A stretch of 64,000 bases of DNA from the NCBI RefSeq assembly GCF_000720115.1, contig NZ_JOIR01000005.1, positions 1 through 64,000 of the forward strand, given 5' to 3'. The notes beneath the pieces are model-generated. The model saw nothing but the letters and a program-made list of their open reading frames with translations, made no database searches and had not been told where the DNA came from. Both the position numbers and the translations under genes were made by a program. The DNA comes from Streptomyces sp. NRRL F-2580 (GTDB taxonomy: Bacteria; Actinomycetota; Actinomycetes; Streptomycetales; Streptomycetaceae). The stretch's first letter is position 1; every line of letters begins with the position of its first letter. Positions 53,209-63,123 of this stretch are shown here, one piece after another.

Positions 53209-53427
53209 TTGAAGCGCGATGTTCACCCCGAGTACGTCGAGACCCAGGTCAGCTGCACCTGTGGCGCGTCGTTCACCACCCGTAGCACCCTGACCGAGGG
53301 CTCCATCCGAGCCGAGGTCTGCTCCGAGTGCCACCCGTTCTACACGGGCAAGCAGAAGATCCTCGACACCGGTGGCCGCGTGGCCCGCTTCGAGGCGCGC
53401 TTCGGCAAGGGTGCGGCCAAGAAGTAG
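53209..53427 (+). CDS. rpmE: 50S ribosomal protein L31, zinc-binding form
   Basis: The 72-aa protein is the C+ (zinc-binding) L31: [40 protein letters not shown]. Cys residues at C-x-C and C-x2-C bind zinc. The start codon is TTG with TAGGAGA ten bases upstream, an unusual start but needed for the full N-terminus. It is the normal housekeeping copy; a zinc-free paralogue is usually elsewhere. Confidence 0.97.
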   Translation: MKRDVHPEYVETQVSCTCGASFTTRSTLTEGSIRAEVCSECHPFYTGKQKILDTGGRVARFEARFGKGAAKK

Positions 53428-53544
53428 CGCGACCCAGGCGCCGGTCACCGGCCGCCCCCTGTCCACTCGGGGGCGGCCGGACCGGCGCCTTTGTCGTCGT
53501 CTCGCCAAGTCACCCCGTTCGTACTTTCACCACAGGAGCCCCCG

Positions 53545-54624
53545 ATGTTCGAGGCGGTCGAGGAATTGATCGGCGAACACGCCGATCTTGAGAAGAAGCT
53601 CGCCGACCCTTCGGTCCACTCGGATCAGGCCAACGCGCGCAAGCTGAACAAGCGCTACGCGGAGCTGACCCCGATCGTCGCGACCTTCCGCGCATGGAAG
53701 CAGTCGGCCGAGGACATCGAGACGGCCAAGGAGTTCGCGGCCGACGACCCGGACTTCATCGCCGAGGTCAAGGAGCTGACCCAGCAGCGCGAGGAGCTCA
53801 CCGAGAAGCTCCGCCTGCTGCTGGTCCCGCGTGACCCCAGCGACGACAAGGACGTGCTCCTGGAGGTCAAGGCGGGCGCGGGCGGCGACGAGTCGGCGCT
53901 GTTCGCCGGCGACCTGCTGCGCATGTACCTGCGCTACGCCGAGCGGGTGGGCTGGAAGACCGAGATCATCGACGCCACCGAGTCCGAGCTCGGCGGCTAC
54001 AAGGACGTCCAGGTCTCCGTCCGCACCAAGGGCGGCAACGGCGCGACCGAGCCCGGCCAGGGCGTGTGGGCCCGCCTGAAGTACGAGGGCGGCGTACACC
54101 GCGTCCAGCGGGTTCCGGCCACGGAGTCCCAGGGCCGCATCCACACCTCCGCCGCCGGCGTGCTCGTCACCCCGGAGGCCGAGGAGGTCGAGGTCGAGGT
54201 CAACATGAACGACCTCCGCATCGACGTGTACCGCTCGTCCGGCCCCGGCGGCCAGTCCGTCAACACCACCGACTCGGCCGTGCGCATCACGCACATCCCG
54301 ACCGGTGTGGTCGCCTCCTGCCAGAACGAGAAGAGCCAGCTCCAGAACAAGGAGCAGGCCATGCGCATCCTGCGCTCGCGCCTGCTGGCCGCCGCCCAGG
54401 AAGCCGCCGAGCAGGAGGCCTCCGACGTGCGCCGCAGCCAGGTGCGCAGCGTGGACCGGTCCGAGAAGATCCGCACGTACAACTACCCGGAAAACCGGAT
54501 CTCGGACCACCGGACCGGTTTCAAGGCGTACAACTTGGACCAGGTGCTCGACGGTGACCTCGACCCGGTCATCCAGGCCTGCGTGGACACCGACTCCGCA
54601 GCCAAGCTCGCGGCCGCGCACTGA
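53545..54624 (+). CDS. prfA: Peptide chain release factor 1
   Basis: The 359-aa factor reads UAG and UAA. It has the GGQ motif at 235-237 in [12 protein letters not shown] for peptidyl-tRNA hydrolysis and the N-terminal coiled coil; the [20 protein letters not shown] segment precedes the GGQ loop. CAGGAG precedes ATG 53545. prmC, which methylates the GGQ Gln, follows. Confidence 0.97.
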   Translation: MFEAVEELIGEHADLEKKLADPSVHSDQANARKLNKRYAELTPIVATFRAWKQSAEDIETAKEFAADDPDFIAEVKELTQQREELTEKLRLLLVPRDPSDDKDVLLEVKAGAGGDESALFAGDLLRMYLRYAERVGWKTEIIDATESELGGYKDVQVSVRTKGGNGATEPGQGVWARLKYEGGVHRVQRVPATESQGRIHTSAAGVLVTPEAEEVEVEVNMNDLRIDVYRSSGPGGQSVNTTDSAVRITHIPTGVVASCQNEKSQLQNKEQAMRILRSRLLAAAQEAAEQEASDVRRSQVRSVDRSEKIRTYNYPENRISDHRTGFKAYNLDQVLDGDLDPVIQACVDTDSAAKLAAAH

Positions 54625-54673
54625 CCCTGATCCCTGCTTCACCCCCCGTTCGACAGCAGCCCGGAGGACCAGC

Positions 54674-55519
54674 GTGAACTTGCTGCTTGCCGAGGTGGCC
54701 CAGGCCACCCAGCGGCTGGCCGCCGCCGGCGTGCCCTCACCGCGTTTCGACGCGGAGGAGCTCGCGGCCTTCGTGCACGGCGTCAAACGGGGGGAACTGC
54801 ACCACGTCAAGGACGCGGACTTCGACGCCCGCTACTGGGAGGCCGTCGCCCGCCGCGAGGCGCGCGAGCCGCTCCAGCACATCACCGGACGCGCCTTCTT
54901 CCGGTACCTGGAGCTCCAGGTCGGGCCCGGGGTGTTCGTGCCCCGGCCCGAGACCGAGTCGGTCGTCGACTGGGCCATACACGCCGTCCGGGCGATGGAC
55001 GTGGTCGAGCCGATGATCGTGGACCTGTGCACCGGCTCCGGCGCCATCGCGCTGGCCATGGCGCAGGAGGTGCCGCGCTCGCGCGTGCACGCGGTCGAGC
55101 TGTCCGAGGACGCCCTGCGGTGGACCCGCAAGAACGCCGAGGGCTCCCGGGTCAGCGTCCACCAGGGCGACGCCCTGAGCGCCCTGCCGGAGCTCGACGG
55201 CCAGGTCGACCTGGTCATCTCCAACCCGCCGTACATCCCGCTCACCGAGTGGGAGTACGTCGCCCCCGAGGCCCGCGACCACGATCCGGAGATGGCGCTC
55301 TTCTCCGGCGAGGACGGCCTCGACACCATCCGCGGCATCGAGCGCACCGCCCACCGGCTGCTGCGGCCCGGCGGCATCGTCGTCATCGAGCACGCCGACA
55401 CCCAGGGCGGCCAGGTTCCGTGGATCTTCGCCGAGGAACGGGGCTGGGCCGACGCGGCCGACCACCCGGACCTCAACAACCGTCCCCGCTTCGCGACCGC
55501 GCGCAAGGCACTGCCGTGA
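54674..55519 (+). CDS. prmC: Release factor glutamine methyltransferase
   Basis: The 281-aa SAM-dependent enzyme methylates the Gln of GGQ in release factors. It has an N-terminal helical substrate domain, IVDLCTGSGAIALAMAQEVP for SAM binding and the NPPYIP catalytic motif in DLVISNPPYIPLTEWEY. GTG 54674 has GGAGG upstream. Operon with prfA and the gene at 55569. Confidence 0.95.
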   Translation: MNLLLAEVAQATQRLAAAGVPSPRFDAEELAAFVHGVKRGELHHVKDADFDARYWEAVARREAREPLQHITGRAFFRYLELQVGPGVFVPRPETESVVDWAIHAVRAMDVVEPMIVDLCTGSGAIALAMAQEVPRSRVHAVELSEDALRWTRKNAEGSRVSVHQGDALSALPELDGQVDLVISNPPYIPLTEWEYVAPEARDHDPEMALFSGEDGLDTIRGIERTAHRLLRPGGIVVIEHADTQGGQVPWIFAEERGWADAADHPDLNNRPRFATARKALP

Positions 55520-55568
55520 CCGGCGCGACCATTCCCGCCACCCCCCTGCTGCACGAGGAGGCCCGCTG

Positions 55569-56216
55569 ATGGCCCGGCGATACGACTGCAACGACGCGAC
55601 GGACCGTAAGACGGGTCTGCGTGAAGCCGCATCCGCCGTGCGCCGCGGCGAGCTCGTCGTGCTGCCCACCGACACCCTGTACGGGATCGGCGCGGACGCC
55701 TTCAGCCCGGAGGCCGTCCACGACCTGCTCGCCGCCAAGGGCCGGGGGCGCGGTATGCCCACCCCGGTGCTCATCGGCTCCCCGAACACCCTGCACGGCC
55801 TCGTCACGGACTTCTCCGAGCAGGCGTGGGAGCTCGTCGACGCCTTCTGGCCGGGCGCGCTGACGCTGGTCGCCAAGCACCAGCCCTCCCTGGCGTGGGA
55901 CCTGGGGGACACCAACGGCACGGTCGCCGTCCGCATGCCCCTGCACCCCGTCGCGATCGAGCTGCTGACCGAGGTCGGCCCGATGGCGGTGTCCTCGGCC
56001 AACCTGTCCGGGCAGCCGGCGCCCGAGGACTGCGACGCCGCGCGCGAGATGCTCGGGGACTCCGTGTCCGTGTACCTGGACGGCGGCCCGACGCCCGGCA
56101 TCCAGCCGTCGTCGATCGTCGACGTCACCGGGAAGGTTCCCGTCCTGCTGCGGGAGGGCGCGCTCAGCGCCGAGCAGCTGCGGGAGGTCGTACCCGACCT
56201 CGAGGTCGCCCCGTGA
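55569..56216 (+). CDS. tsaC: L-threonylcarbamoyladenylate synthase (Sua5/YciO family)
   Basis: The 215-aa enzyme makes threonylcarbamoyl-AMP from threonine, bicarbonate and ATP for tRNA t6A37. It shows LVVLPTDTLYGIGADAFSPE, KGRGRGMPTPVLIGS, FWPGALTLVAKH, and MAVSSANLSGQPAPEDCDAA. It lacks the extra C-terminal Sua5 domain, hence the TsaC-like length. It overlaps the following phosphatase-like gene by four bases. Confidence 0.94.
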   Translation: MARRYDCNDATDRKTGLREAASAVRRGELVVLPTDTLYGIGADAFSPEAVHDLLAAKGRGRGMPTPVLIGSPNTLHGLVTDFSEQAWELVDAFWPGALTLVAKHQPSLAWDLGDTNGTVAVRMPLHPVAIELLTEVGPMAVSSANLSGQPAPEDCDAAREMLGDSVSVYLDGGPTPGIQPSSIVDVTGKVPVLLREGALSAEQLREVVPDLEVAP

Positions 56217-56845
56217 GCCCTGAGGGGCGTGGCATAGCTGGGGGAAACACTTTCCGCATACTCCACGTCAGCACCGGCAACGTGTGCCGCTCGCCGATCA
56301 CCGAGCGGCTGACGCGGCACGCCCTGTCGCACCGGCTGGGCGGGATCGTGACCGGCGACCTCATCGTGGAGAGCGCCGGTACGTGGGGCCACGAGGGCGC
56401 CCCGATGGAGGCCAACGCGGCCGCCGTGCTGGCGGACTTCGGGGCCGACGCCTCCGGTTTCACCGGGCGCGAGCTGCTGGACGAGCACGTGATACGCGCC
56501 GACCTCGTCCTGACCGCCACCCGTGACCACCGGGCGCAGGTCATCTCGATGGGTCACTCCGCCGGGCTGCGGACCTTCACGCTGAAGGAGTTCACCCGGT
56601 TGGTGCGGGCGATAGATCCGGCCACGCTGCCGCCGCTCGACGACGGCATGGCGGACCGGGCGCGGGCGCTGGTGCGGGCCGCCGCGGCGCTGCGGGGGTG
56701 GCTGCTGGCGCCTTCGCCGGACGCGGACGAGGTGTACGACCCGTACGGGGCGCCGATCACCTTCTTCCGCTCGATCGGCGACGAGATCAGCCAGGCGCTG
56801 GACCCCGTGGTCACGGCCCTGACGGGCGTCACGGCCTCGCGCTGA
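56213..56845 (+). CDS. Low-molecular-weight protein-tyrosine-phosphatase-like protein
   Basis: The 210-aa protein has the LMW-PTP fold: ILHVSTGNVCRSPITERL at the P-loop, then ADLVLTATRDHRAQVI and the DPYG general-acid region (EVYDPYGAPITF). The catalytic loop of active enzymes is V-C-x-G-N-x-C-R-S; here the first Cys is Ser (codon AGC). It may therefore be a substrate-binding or scaffolding relative. In Streptomyces it normally follows the tsaC gene. GTG start overlaps the previous stop. Confidence 0.88.
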   Translation: MSPEGRGIAGGNTFRILHVSTGNVCRSPITERLTRHALSHRLGGIVTGDLIVESAGTWGHEGAPMEANAAAVLADFGADASGFTGRELLDEHVIRADLVLTATRDHRAQVISMGHSAGLRTFTLKEFTRLVRAIDPATLPPLDDGMADRARALVRAAAALRGWLLAPSPDADEVYDPYGAPITFFRSIGDEISQALDPVVTALTGVTASR

Positions 56846-56860
56846 CCCTGCGGGCTCCGC

Positions 56861-56885
56861 ACCAGCCCCGGCGCCTCGAACGCCG
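56861..56885. repeat. Streptomyces intergenic hairpin repeat, second copy
   Basis: The reverse complement contains GCCGGCGTTCGAGGCGC, one mismatch from the core at about 7066-7082. It lies between the phosphatase-like gene and glyA. The associated CCGGGGC hairpin is not preserved. Confidence 0.55.
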
Positions 56886-56975
56886 GCCGGGCCGGATCGG
56901 TCGGCGGCGCCACAGGGCGGGGTGAGGGTCGCGGGCCTACAGTGGCTGGTACCCGGTACCACCTGGAGTCGCGCC

Positions 56976-58205
56976 ATGAGCGTCATCACCCAGCCCACGG
57001 ACCTGCTGCGGCAGCAGGATCCGCAGATGGCCGACGTGCTCGAAGGGGAGCGGCGGCGGCAGGCCGGCAGCCTGCAGCTGATCGCCGCCGAGAACTTCAC
57101 CTCCGCCGCCGTGCTCGCCGCGCTGGGGTCGCCGCTCGCCAACAAGTACGCCGAGGGGTACCCCGGCAACCGGTACCACGGCGGATGCGAATACGCCGAC
57201 CTGGCCGAGCAGACCGCCGTGGAGCGGGCCAAGGTGCTGTTCGGGGCCGAGCACGCGAACGTGCAGCCGCACTCCGGCTCCTCCGCCGTGCTGGCCGCGT
57301 ACGCCGCGCTGCTGCGGCCCGGGGACACCGTGCTGGCGATGGGGCTCCCGTACGGGGGGCACCTCACCCACGGCTCGCCCGCGAACTTCTCCGGGCGCTG
57401 GTTCGACTTCGTCGGGTACGGGGTCGACGCCGAGACGGGTCTCATCGACTACCAGCAGGTGCAGGACCTCGCCCGCGCGCACCGCCCCAAGGCGATCGTC
57501 TGCGGGTCCATCTCCTACCCCCGCCACCCCGAGTACTCGGCCTTCCGGGAGATCGCCGACGAGGTCGGGGCCTATCTGATCGCCGACGCGGCCCATCCGA
57601 TCGGGCTGGTGGCCGGCGGGGCCGCGCCCAGCCCCGTGCCCTACGCCGACGTCGTCTGCGCCACCACGCACAAGGTGTTGCGCGGGCCGCGCGGCGGGAT
57701 GGTCCTGTGCGGCGCCGAGTTCGCCGAGCGCATCGACCGGGCGGTCTTCCCCTTCACCCAGGGCGGCGCCCAGATGCACACCATCGCCGCCAAGGCCGTG
57801 GCCTTCGGCGAGGCGGCCCGGCCGGCCTTCACCACGTACGCCCACCGGGTCGTCGCCAATGCCCGGGCGCTGGCCGGCGCCCTCGAAGAGCACGGTTTCA
57901 CCATCACCACCGGCGGCACCGACACGCATTTGATCACCGCCGACCCGGCGCCGCTGGGCATGGACGGCCCGACCGCGCGCGGCCGGCTGGCCGCCGCGGG
58001 GATCGTCCTCGACACCTGCGCCCTCCCGTACGGGGACCAGCGCGGGGTCCGGCTGGGCACGGCCGCGGTGACCACCCAGGGCATGGGCGAGGCGGAGATG
58101 CGCAGGATCGCGGCGCTGTTCGCCGCGGGGCTGCGCGGGGACGGCGCGAAGACACGTACGGAGGTCAATGAGCTGGCGCAGGAATTTCCCCCTTACGGGG
58201 AGTAA
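56976..58205 (+). CDS. glyA: Serine hydroxymethyltransferase
   Basis: The 409-aa PLP enzyme interconverts serine and glycine with tetrahydrofolate. It has LIAAENFTSAAVLAALGSPL, YAEGYPGNRYHGGCEYADL, and the PLP Lys in ATTHKVLRGPRGG (about K233). The consensus TTTTHKT is ATTHKV here and the substrate Asp/His region reads DAAHPIGLVAGG, so it is somewhat diverged from the canonical form. ATG 56976 is supported by CCTGGAG upstream. A second glyA in the genome is possible. Confidence 0.93.
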   Translation: MSVITQPTDLLRQQDPQMADVLEGERRRQAGSLQLIAAENFTSAAVLAALGSPLANKYAEGYPGNRYHGGCEYADLAEQTAVERAKVLFGAEHANVQPHSGSSAVLAAYAALLRPGDTVLAMGLPYGGHLTHGSPANFSGRWFDFVGYGVDAETGLIDYQQVQDLARAHRPKAIVCGSISYPRHPEYSAFREIADEVGAYLIADAAHPIGLVAGGAAPSPVPYADVVCATTHKVLRGPRGGMVLCGAEFAERIDRAVFPFTQGGAQMHTIAAKAVAFGEAARPAFTTYAHRVVANARALAGALEEHGFTITTGGTDTHLITADPAPLGMDGPTARGRLAAAGIVLDTCALPYGDQRGVRLGTAAVTTQGMGEAEMRRIAALFAAGLRGDGAKTRTEVNELAQEFPPYGE

Positions 58206-58321
58206 TCAGGACAAGAGGGGCGTAGTGGAACCGGGATACGGACCCCTCGCGTCCTCGGGGGAGGGGACATCGCAGCTAATGTGTGGGGCTGAGATGGCCG
58301 GCGATACATCTGGGGCAGCCC

Positions 58322-59656
58322 GTGCGTGAATATCTGCTGACGCTTTGCGTCACGGTCGCGGTGACCTACCTGCTGACCGGGCCCGTGCGGAAGTTCGCGA
58401 TCGCGGCCGGGGCCATGCCGGAGATCCGTGCCCGCGACGTGCACCGAGAGCCCACGCCACGGCTGGGCGGCATCGCCATGTTCGGCGGTCTGTGCGCGGG
58501 CCTGCTGGTCGCCGACCACCTGCGGAACCTCAACGGCGTCTTCGAGCTGTCGAACGAACCGCGCGCCCTGCTCTCCGGCGCGGCCCTGATCTGGCTGATC
58601 GGCGTACTCGACGACAAGTTCGAGATCGACGCCCTCATCAAGCTCGGCGCGCAGATGATCTCCGCCGGCGTGATGGTCATGCAGGGCCTGACGATCCTGT
58701 GGATCCCGGTCCCCTTCTTCGGCACGGTCTCGCTCACCCAGTGGCAGGGCAACCTGCTCACCGTGGCCCTCGTGGTGGTCACCATCAACGCGGTGAACTT
58801 CGTGGACGGCCTCGACGGCCTGGCCGCCGGCATGGTCTGCATCGCCGCCGCGGCGTTCTTCCTCTACGCGTACCGGATCTGGTTCGGCTACGGCATCGAG
58901 TCGGCCGCGCCGGCCACCCTCTTCGCCGCGATCCTGATGGGCATGTGCCTCGGCTTCCTGCCGCACAACATGCATCCCGCCCGGATCTTCATGGGCGACT
59001 CCGGCTCGATGCTGATCGGCCTGGTGCTGGCCGCCGGCGCCATCTCCATCACCGGCCAGGTGGACCCCGACGCCCTCGCCCTGTACGCGCAGGGCGAGCG
59101 CAACGCGACGCACGCGATGCTCCCCGTCTTCATCCCGCTGATCCTGCCCCTGACGATCATCGCGATCCCGATGGCGGACCTGGTCCTGGCCATCGTGCGG
59201 CGTACGTGGAAGGGCCAGTCGCCCTTCGCGGCCGACCGCGGGCACCTCCACCACCGGCTGCTGGAGCTCGGGCATTCGCACAGCCGCGCGGTCCTGATCA
59301 TGTACTTCTGGTCAGGGCTCATCGCCTTCGGCACGGTGGCGTATTCGGTGCATTCCGCCACGATGTGGATCGTGCTCGCGATCGCCGCGCTGAGCGCCGT
59401 GGGCCTGATCCTGCTGCTCCTGCCGCGCTTCACCCCGCGCACCCCGCGGTGGGCGGAGGGTCTGGTTCCGCCGCGTTACCGGCACGCCGCGCGGGCGGCC
59501 GAGGCGGCTGCGGAAGCGGCCGCGCTGGATGCCTCGGGCGCGGAGCCGCAGCCCGCCAGGCCGATCGCGGCGGGCGTCTCCGGCGTCAACGGAGCGACCG
59601 CCGTGGGCCCCCGTTCGCGCTTCCCCGACCGGCGTAAGGCTGAATCCACCCGCTGA
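58322..59656 (+). CDS. Undecaprenyl-phosphate sugar-1-phosphate transferase (WecA/TagO-like)
   Basis: The 444-aa integral membrane protein belongs to the MraY/WecA family (about eleven segments). It has REPTPRLGGIAMFGG, IGVLDDKFEID, NAVNFVDGLDGLAAGM and IFMGDSGSMLIGLVL, the conserved Asp-rich loops, and HLHHRLLELGHS. It transfers GlcNAc-1-P or a related sugar-1-P to undecaprenyl phosphate to begin wall glycan synthesis, consistent with the LCP ligase nearby. The Ala/Gly-rich soluble tail is variable. GTG 58322 has GGGGCAG upstream; 58283 is an in-frame alternative. Confidence 0.9.
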   Translation: MREYLLTLCVTVAVTYLLTGPVRKFAIAAGAMPEIRARDVHREPTPRLGGIAMFGGLCAGLLVADHLRNLNGVFELSNEPRALLSGAALIWLIGVLDDKFEIDALIKLGAQMISAGVMVMQGLTILWIPVPFFGTVSLTQWQGNLLTVALVVVTINAVNFVDGLDGLAAGMVCIAAAAFFLYAYRIWFGYGIESAAPATLFAAILMGMCLGFLPHNMHPARIFMGDSGSMLIGLVLAAGAISITGQVDPDALALYAQGERNATHAMLPVFIPLILPLTIIAIPMADLVLAIVRRTWKGQSPFAADRGHLHHRLLELGHSHSRAVLIMYFWSGLIAFGTVAYSVHSATMWIVLAIAALSAVGLILLLLPRFTPRTPRWAEGLVPPRYRHAARAAEAAAEAAALDASGAEPQPARPIAAGVSGVNGATAVGPRSRFPDRRKAESTR

Positions 59657-59930
59657 CAGTTGCGCCGCATGTCGGACATGGGTGCCCTTTACCAGACAAG
59701 TCGCACGCCTGTCGCGCACACACGCGCAGGGTCCCTCTCATGTGTGACAGTCAGCACACCGGGCAGGTAAAGCTCTCATCAAATAGTTTGTGATACCGTT
59801 CACTAAACCCGGCGACAGAGCCGAAGGACCGTAGTGCGACGGCCCCTTGGCCCGAGGTTCTCTCTCGGACCGGGCTTACGCTCGTCCCGTACGAGTCCCG
59901 TGCCCCCACCACCACGCGGAGCAAACCGCC
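59657..59930 (+). promoter_or_regulatory. Upstream region of the atp operon
   Basis: No gene is supported. The A/T-rich stretch 59770-59815 (CATCAAATAGTTTGTGATAC, then GTTCACTAAAC) is the likely promoter for atpI and the ATP synthase genes. Exact hexamers are uncertain. Confidence 0.4.
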
Positions 59931-60368
59931 ATGCGGTCAGATGACGTCCGATCCCTCCTGCAAGCCGCCGTACCCACGGCTGTCGCCGGCGCACTCGCCG
60001 CAGCGATCAGCGCGTTGGTCGTCGGAGGCAAGGGCGCGGTCGGGGCCGTCGTCGCGACGCTGGTCGTGATTCTTTTCATGGGCATCGGATTCGTCGTTCT
60101 GCAGCGCACGGCGAAGTCACTCCCGCACCTTTTCCAGGCCATGGGGCTCATGCTCTACACGGCCCAGATCCTGCTGCTTTTCGTGTTCGTCGCGGTGTTC
60201 AAGAACACCACCCTGTTCAATCCCAAGGCCTTCGCGATCACGCTCGTCGCCACCACCCTGGTGTGGATCGGCGCGCAGACGCGTGCTCATATGAAGGCCA
60301 AGATTCTTTACGTCGAACCGGACTCGGTGAAGGGCGACAAGCCCGAAAATCCGGGGCCGAAGTCGTGA
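59931..60368 (+). CDS. atpI: ATP synthase subunit I-like protein
   Basis: The 145-aa protein has four membrane segments (AVPTAVAGALAAAISALVVG, GAVGAVVATLVVILFMGIGF and two more) and a charged tail. AtpI assists c-ring assembly and is the first gene of the actinobacterial atp operon. ATG 59931 has GCGGAG upstream. Identification rests on position and membrane layout. Confidence 0.85.
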   Translation: MRSDDVRSLLQAAVPTAVAGALAAAISALVVGGKGAVGAVVATLVVILFMGIGFVVLQRTAKSLPHLFQAMGLMLYTAQILLLFVFVAVFKNTTLFNPKAFAITLVATTLVWIGAQTRAHMKAKILYVEPDSVKGDKPENPGPKS

Positions 60369-60596
60369 AGGGTAGGGCCGGGATAAGCGGGCGTTCGAGA
60401 TCCTGCTATCGTCCGGTGCTGCCAACTGCGGCACTGCGGGCGCGGGCATCTGAGCTGACGCCTGTCCCATCGCGAGGCTCGATGCCTGACCGCCGCCCCC
60501 ACACCCGTAACACCAGTCCAGTGCCGAACAGCGGCTGTCCGCCGCGCCGACACAACGAGGTTGCCGTACCTATGCGCCACGCTGAAGGAGCCCGCG

Positions 60597-61418
60597 GTGA
60601 GTGCTGACCCGACGACGGTGCTCGCCTTCGAGACCGACTGCCACATCTTCGACGGTTGTGGCTTCCCGGCTCCCGGCCTGCACTCGTTCCTGTTCCAGCC
60701 GATCTTCGGCGACGCGGACAGCAACTTGTACTTCAACAAGACGATGCTGCTGGCCCTTCTCGGCTCCGTCATCATCGTCGGCTTCTTCTGGATGGCTTTC
60801 CGCAAGCCGAAGGTCGTCCCGGGCAAGCTGCAGATGGTCGCCGAAGCCGGTTACGACTTCGTGCGCCGCGGCATCGTCTACGAGACGCTCGGCAAGAAGG
60901 AGGGGGAGAAGTACGTCCCCCTGATGGTCTCCATCTTCTTCTTCGTCTGGGTCATGAACCTCTGGTCGATCATTCCGCTCGCCCAGTTCCCGGTGACCTC
61001 GATCATCGCGTACCCGGCCGGCCTCGCGCTGATCGTCTACGTGATCTGGATGAGCGTGACGTTCAAGCGCCACGGCTTCGTCGGCGGCTTCAAGAACCTC
61101 ACGGGCTACGACAAGTCGCTCGGCCCGGTCCTGCCGCTCGTCATGGTCATCGAGTTCTTCTCGAACGTCCTGGTCCGGCCCTTCACCCACGCGGTCCGAC
61201 TGTTCGCGAACATGTTCGCCGGTCACACCCTGCTGCTGCTGTTCACCATCGCCAGCTGGTACCTGCTGAACGGGATCGGCATCGCGTACGCGGGCGTCTC
61301 GTTCGTCATGGTCATCGTGATGACCGCGTTCGAGCTCTTCATCCAGGCTGTCCAGGCGTACGTCTTCGTCCTCCTGGCCTGCAGCTTCCTCCAGGGCGCG
61401 CTCGCCGAGCACCACTGA
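60597..61418 (+). CDS. atpB: ATP synthase subunit a
   Basis: The 273-aa membrane subunit of Fo has the essential Arg in FTHAVRLFANMFAGH and the conserved C-terminal AFELFIQAVQAYVFVLLAC. It forms the proton half-channels against the c ring. GTG 60597 has GAAGGAG upstream. A 228-bp gap separates it from atpI. Confidence 0.97.
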   Translation: MSADPTTVLAFETDCHIFDGCGFPAPGLHSFLFQPIFGDADSNLYFNKTMLLALLGSVIIVGFFWMAFRKPKVVPGKLQMVAEAGYDFVRRGIVYETLGKKEGEKYVPLMVSIFFFVWVMNLWSIIPLAQFPVTSIIAYPAGLALIVYVIWMSVTFKRHGFVGGFKNLTGYDKSLGPVLPLVMVIEFFSNVLVRPFTHAVRLFANMFAGHTLLLLFTIASWYLLNGIGIAYAGVSFVMVIVMTAFELFIQAVQAYVFVLLACSFLQGALAEHH

Positions 61419-61727
<309 letters not shown>

Positions 61728-61768
61728 CGAACCGCGATCACTAGTCCGAACCGACGAAAGGCACTGAT

Positions 61769-62311
61769 GTGAACCTCCTGGTTCTCGCGGCTGAGGGTGG
61801 AGAGAACCCCCTCGTTCCGCCGATCCCCGAGCTCGTCATCGGTCTGATCGCCTTCGTCATCGTCTTCGGTTTCCTCGCGAAGAAGCTCCTCCCGAACATC
61901 AACAAGGTTCTGGAAGAGCGCCGCGAGGCCATCGAGGGCGGTATCGAGAAGGCGGAAGCCGCTCAGACCGAGGCCCAGAGCGTCCTGGAGCAGTACAAGG
62001 CCCAGCTCGCCGAAGCCCGGCACGAGGCCGCGCGCCTGCGCCAGGAAGCGCTGGAGCAGGGCACTGCGCTCAAGGAAGAACTGCGCGCAGAGGGCCAGCG
62101 GCAGCGTGAGGAGATCATCGCTGCCGGTCACGCCCAGATCGCGGCGGACCGCAAGGCCGCTTCCCAGTCGCTGCGTCAGGACGTGGGCAAGCTCGCCACC
62201 GACCTGGCCGGAAAGCTCGTCGGCGAGTCCCTTGAGGACCACGCCCGGCAGAGCCGCACGATCGACCGCTTCCTCAGCGAGCTTGAGGAGAAGGCCGAGG
62301 CGGCCCGATGA
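61769..62311 (+). CDS. atpF: ATP synthase subunit b
   Basis: The 180-aa subunit has one N-terminal membrane helix (LVIGLIAFVIVFGFLAKKLL) and a long charged coiled coil forming the peripheral stalk. It starts on GTG with GAAAGG upstream and overlaps atpH by four bases. Confidence 0.97.
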   Translation: MNLLVLAAEGGENPLVPPIPELVIGLIAFVIVFGFLAKKLLPNINKVLEERREAIEGGIEKAEAAQTEAQSVLEQYKAQLAEARHEAARLRQEALEQGTALKEELRAEGQRQREEIIAAGHAQIAADRKAASQSLRQDVGKLATDLAGKLVGESLEDHARQSRTIDRFLSELEEKAEAAR

Positions 62312-63123
62312 ACGGAGCGAGCCGCGAGGCGCTGGCCTCCGCGCGTGAGCGTCTCGACGCGCTGACGGACAACACGTCCGTCGACGCGGCGAAGCTCGCC
62401 GGTGAGCTGGCTGCCGTCACCGCGCTGCTCGACCGTGAGGTCTCGCTGCGTCGGGTCCTCACCGACCCGGCGCAGTCCGGCGAGGCCAAGGCCGAGCTGG
62501 CCGGGCGGCTGCTCGGCGGCCAGGTCGGCGGGGAGACCCTCGATCTGGTGTCCGGCATGGTCCGGTCCCGCTGGTCGCAGTCCCGCGACCTGGTGGACTC
62601 GCTGGAGGAGCTGGCGGCCACCGCCGACCTCACGGCGGCCCAGCAGGGCGGCGCGCTCGACAACGTCGAGGACGAGGTGTTCCGGTTCGGCCGGATCGTC
62701 TCCTCGAGCACCGAGCTGCGTTCCGCGCTGACCGACCGCGCGGCCACCGCCTCCGCCAAGAGCGAGCTGCTGCGCAGCCTGCTCGGCGGCAAGGTGAACG
62801 CCGTCACCGAGCGCCTGGTGATCCGTCTTGTCACGCACCCGCGTGGACGTAGCCTGGAAGCGGGACTCGAGTCCCTTTCCAAGCTCGCCGCCGAGCGCCG
62901 TGACCGCATGGTCGCCACCGTGACCAGCGCGGTTCCGCTCAGCGACGTGCAGAAGGCACGCCTCGGCGCGGTGCTGGCCAAGCTGTACGGCCGCCAGATG
63001 CACCTGAACCTCGACGTGGACCCCGAGGTCCTCGGCGGGATCTCGGTGCGAGTCGGCGACGAGGTCATCGACGGCACCATCGCGGACCGCCTCGCAGAGG
63101 CGTCCCGCCGCATGGCCGGCTGA
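62308..63123 (+). CDS. atpH: ATP synthase subunit delta
   Basis: The 271-aa protein is the long actinobacterial delta subunit linking F1 to the stalk. The N-terminal helical bundle precedes LVIRLVTHPRGRSLEAGLE and the C-terminal part ends LGGISVRVGDEVIDGTIADR. It overlaps atpF (ATGA). It is longer than the roughly 180-aa form of many bacteria, as is usual in Streptomyces. Confidence 0.95.
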   Translation: MNGASREALASARERLDALTDNTSVDAAKLAGELAAVTALLDREVSLRRVLTDPAQSGEAKAELAGRLLGGQVGGETLDLVSGMVRSRWSQSRDLVDSLEELAATADLTAAQQGGALDNVEDEVFRFGRIVSSSTELRSALTDRAATASAKSELLRSLLGGKVNAVTERLVIRLVTHPRGRSLEAGLESLSKLAAERRDRMVATVTSAVPLSDVQKARLGAVLAKLYGRQMHLNLDVDPEVLGGISVRVGDEVIDGTIADRLAEASRRMAG

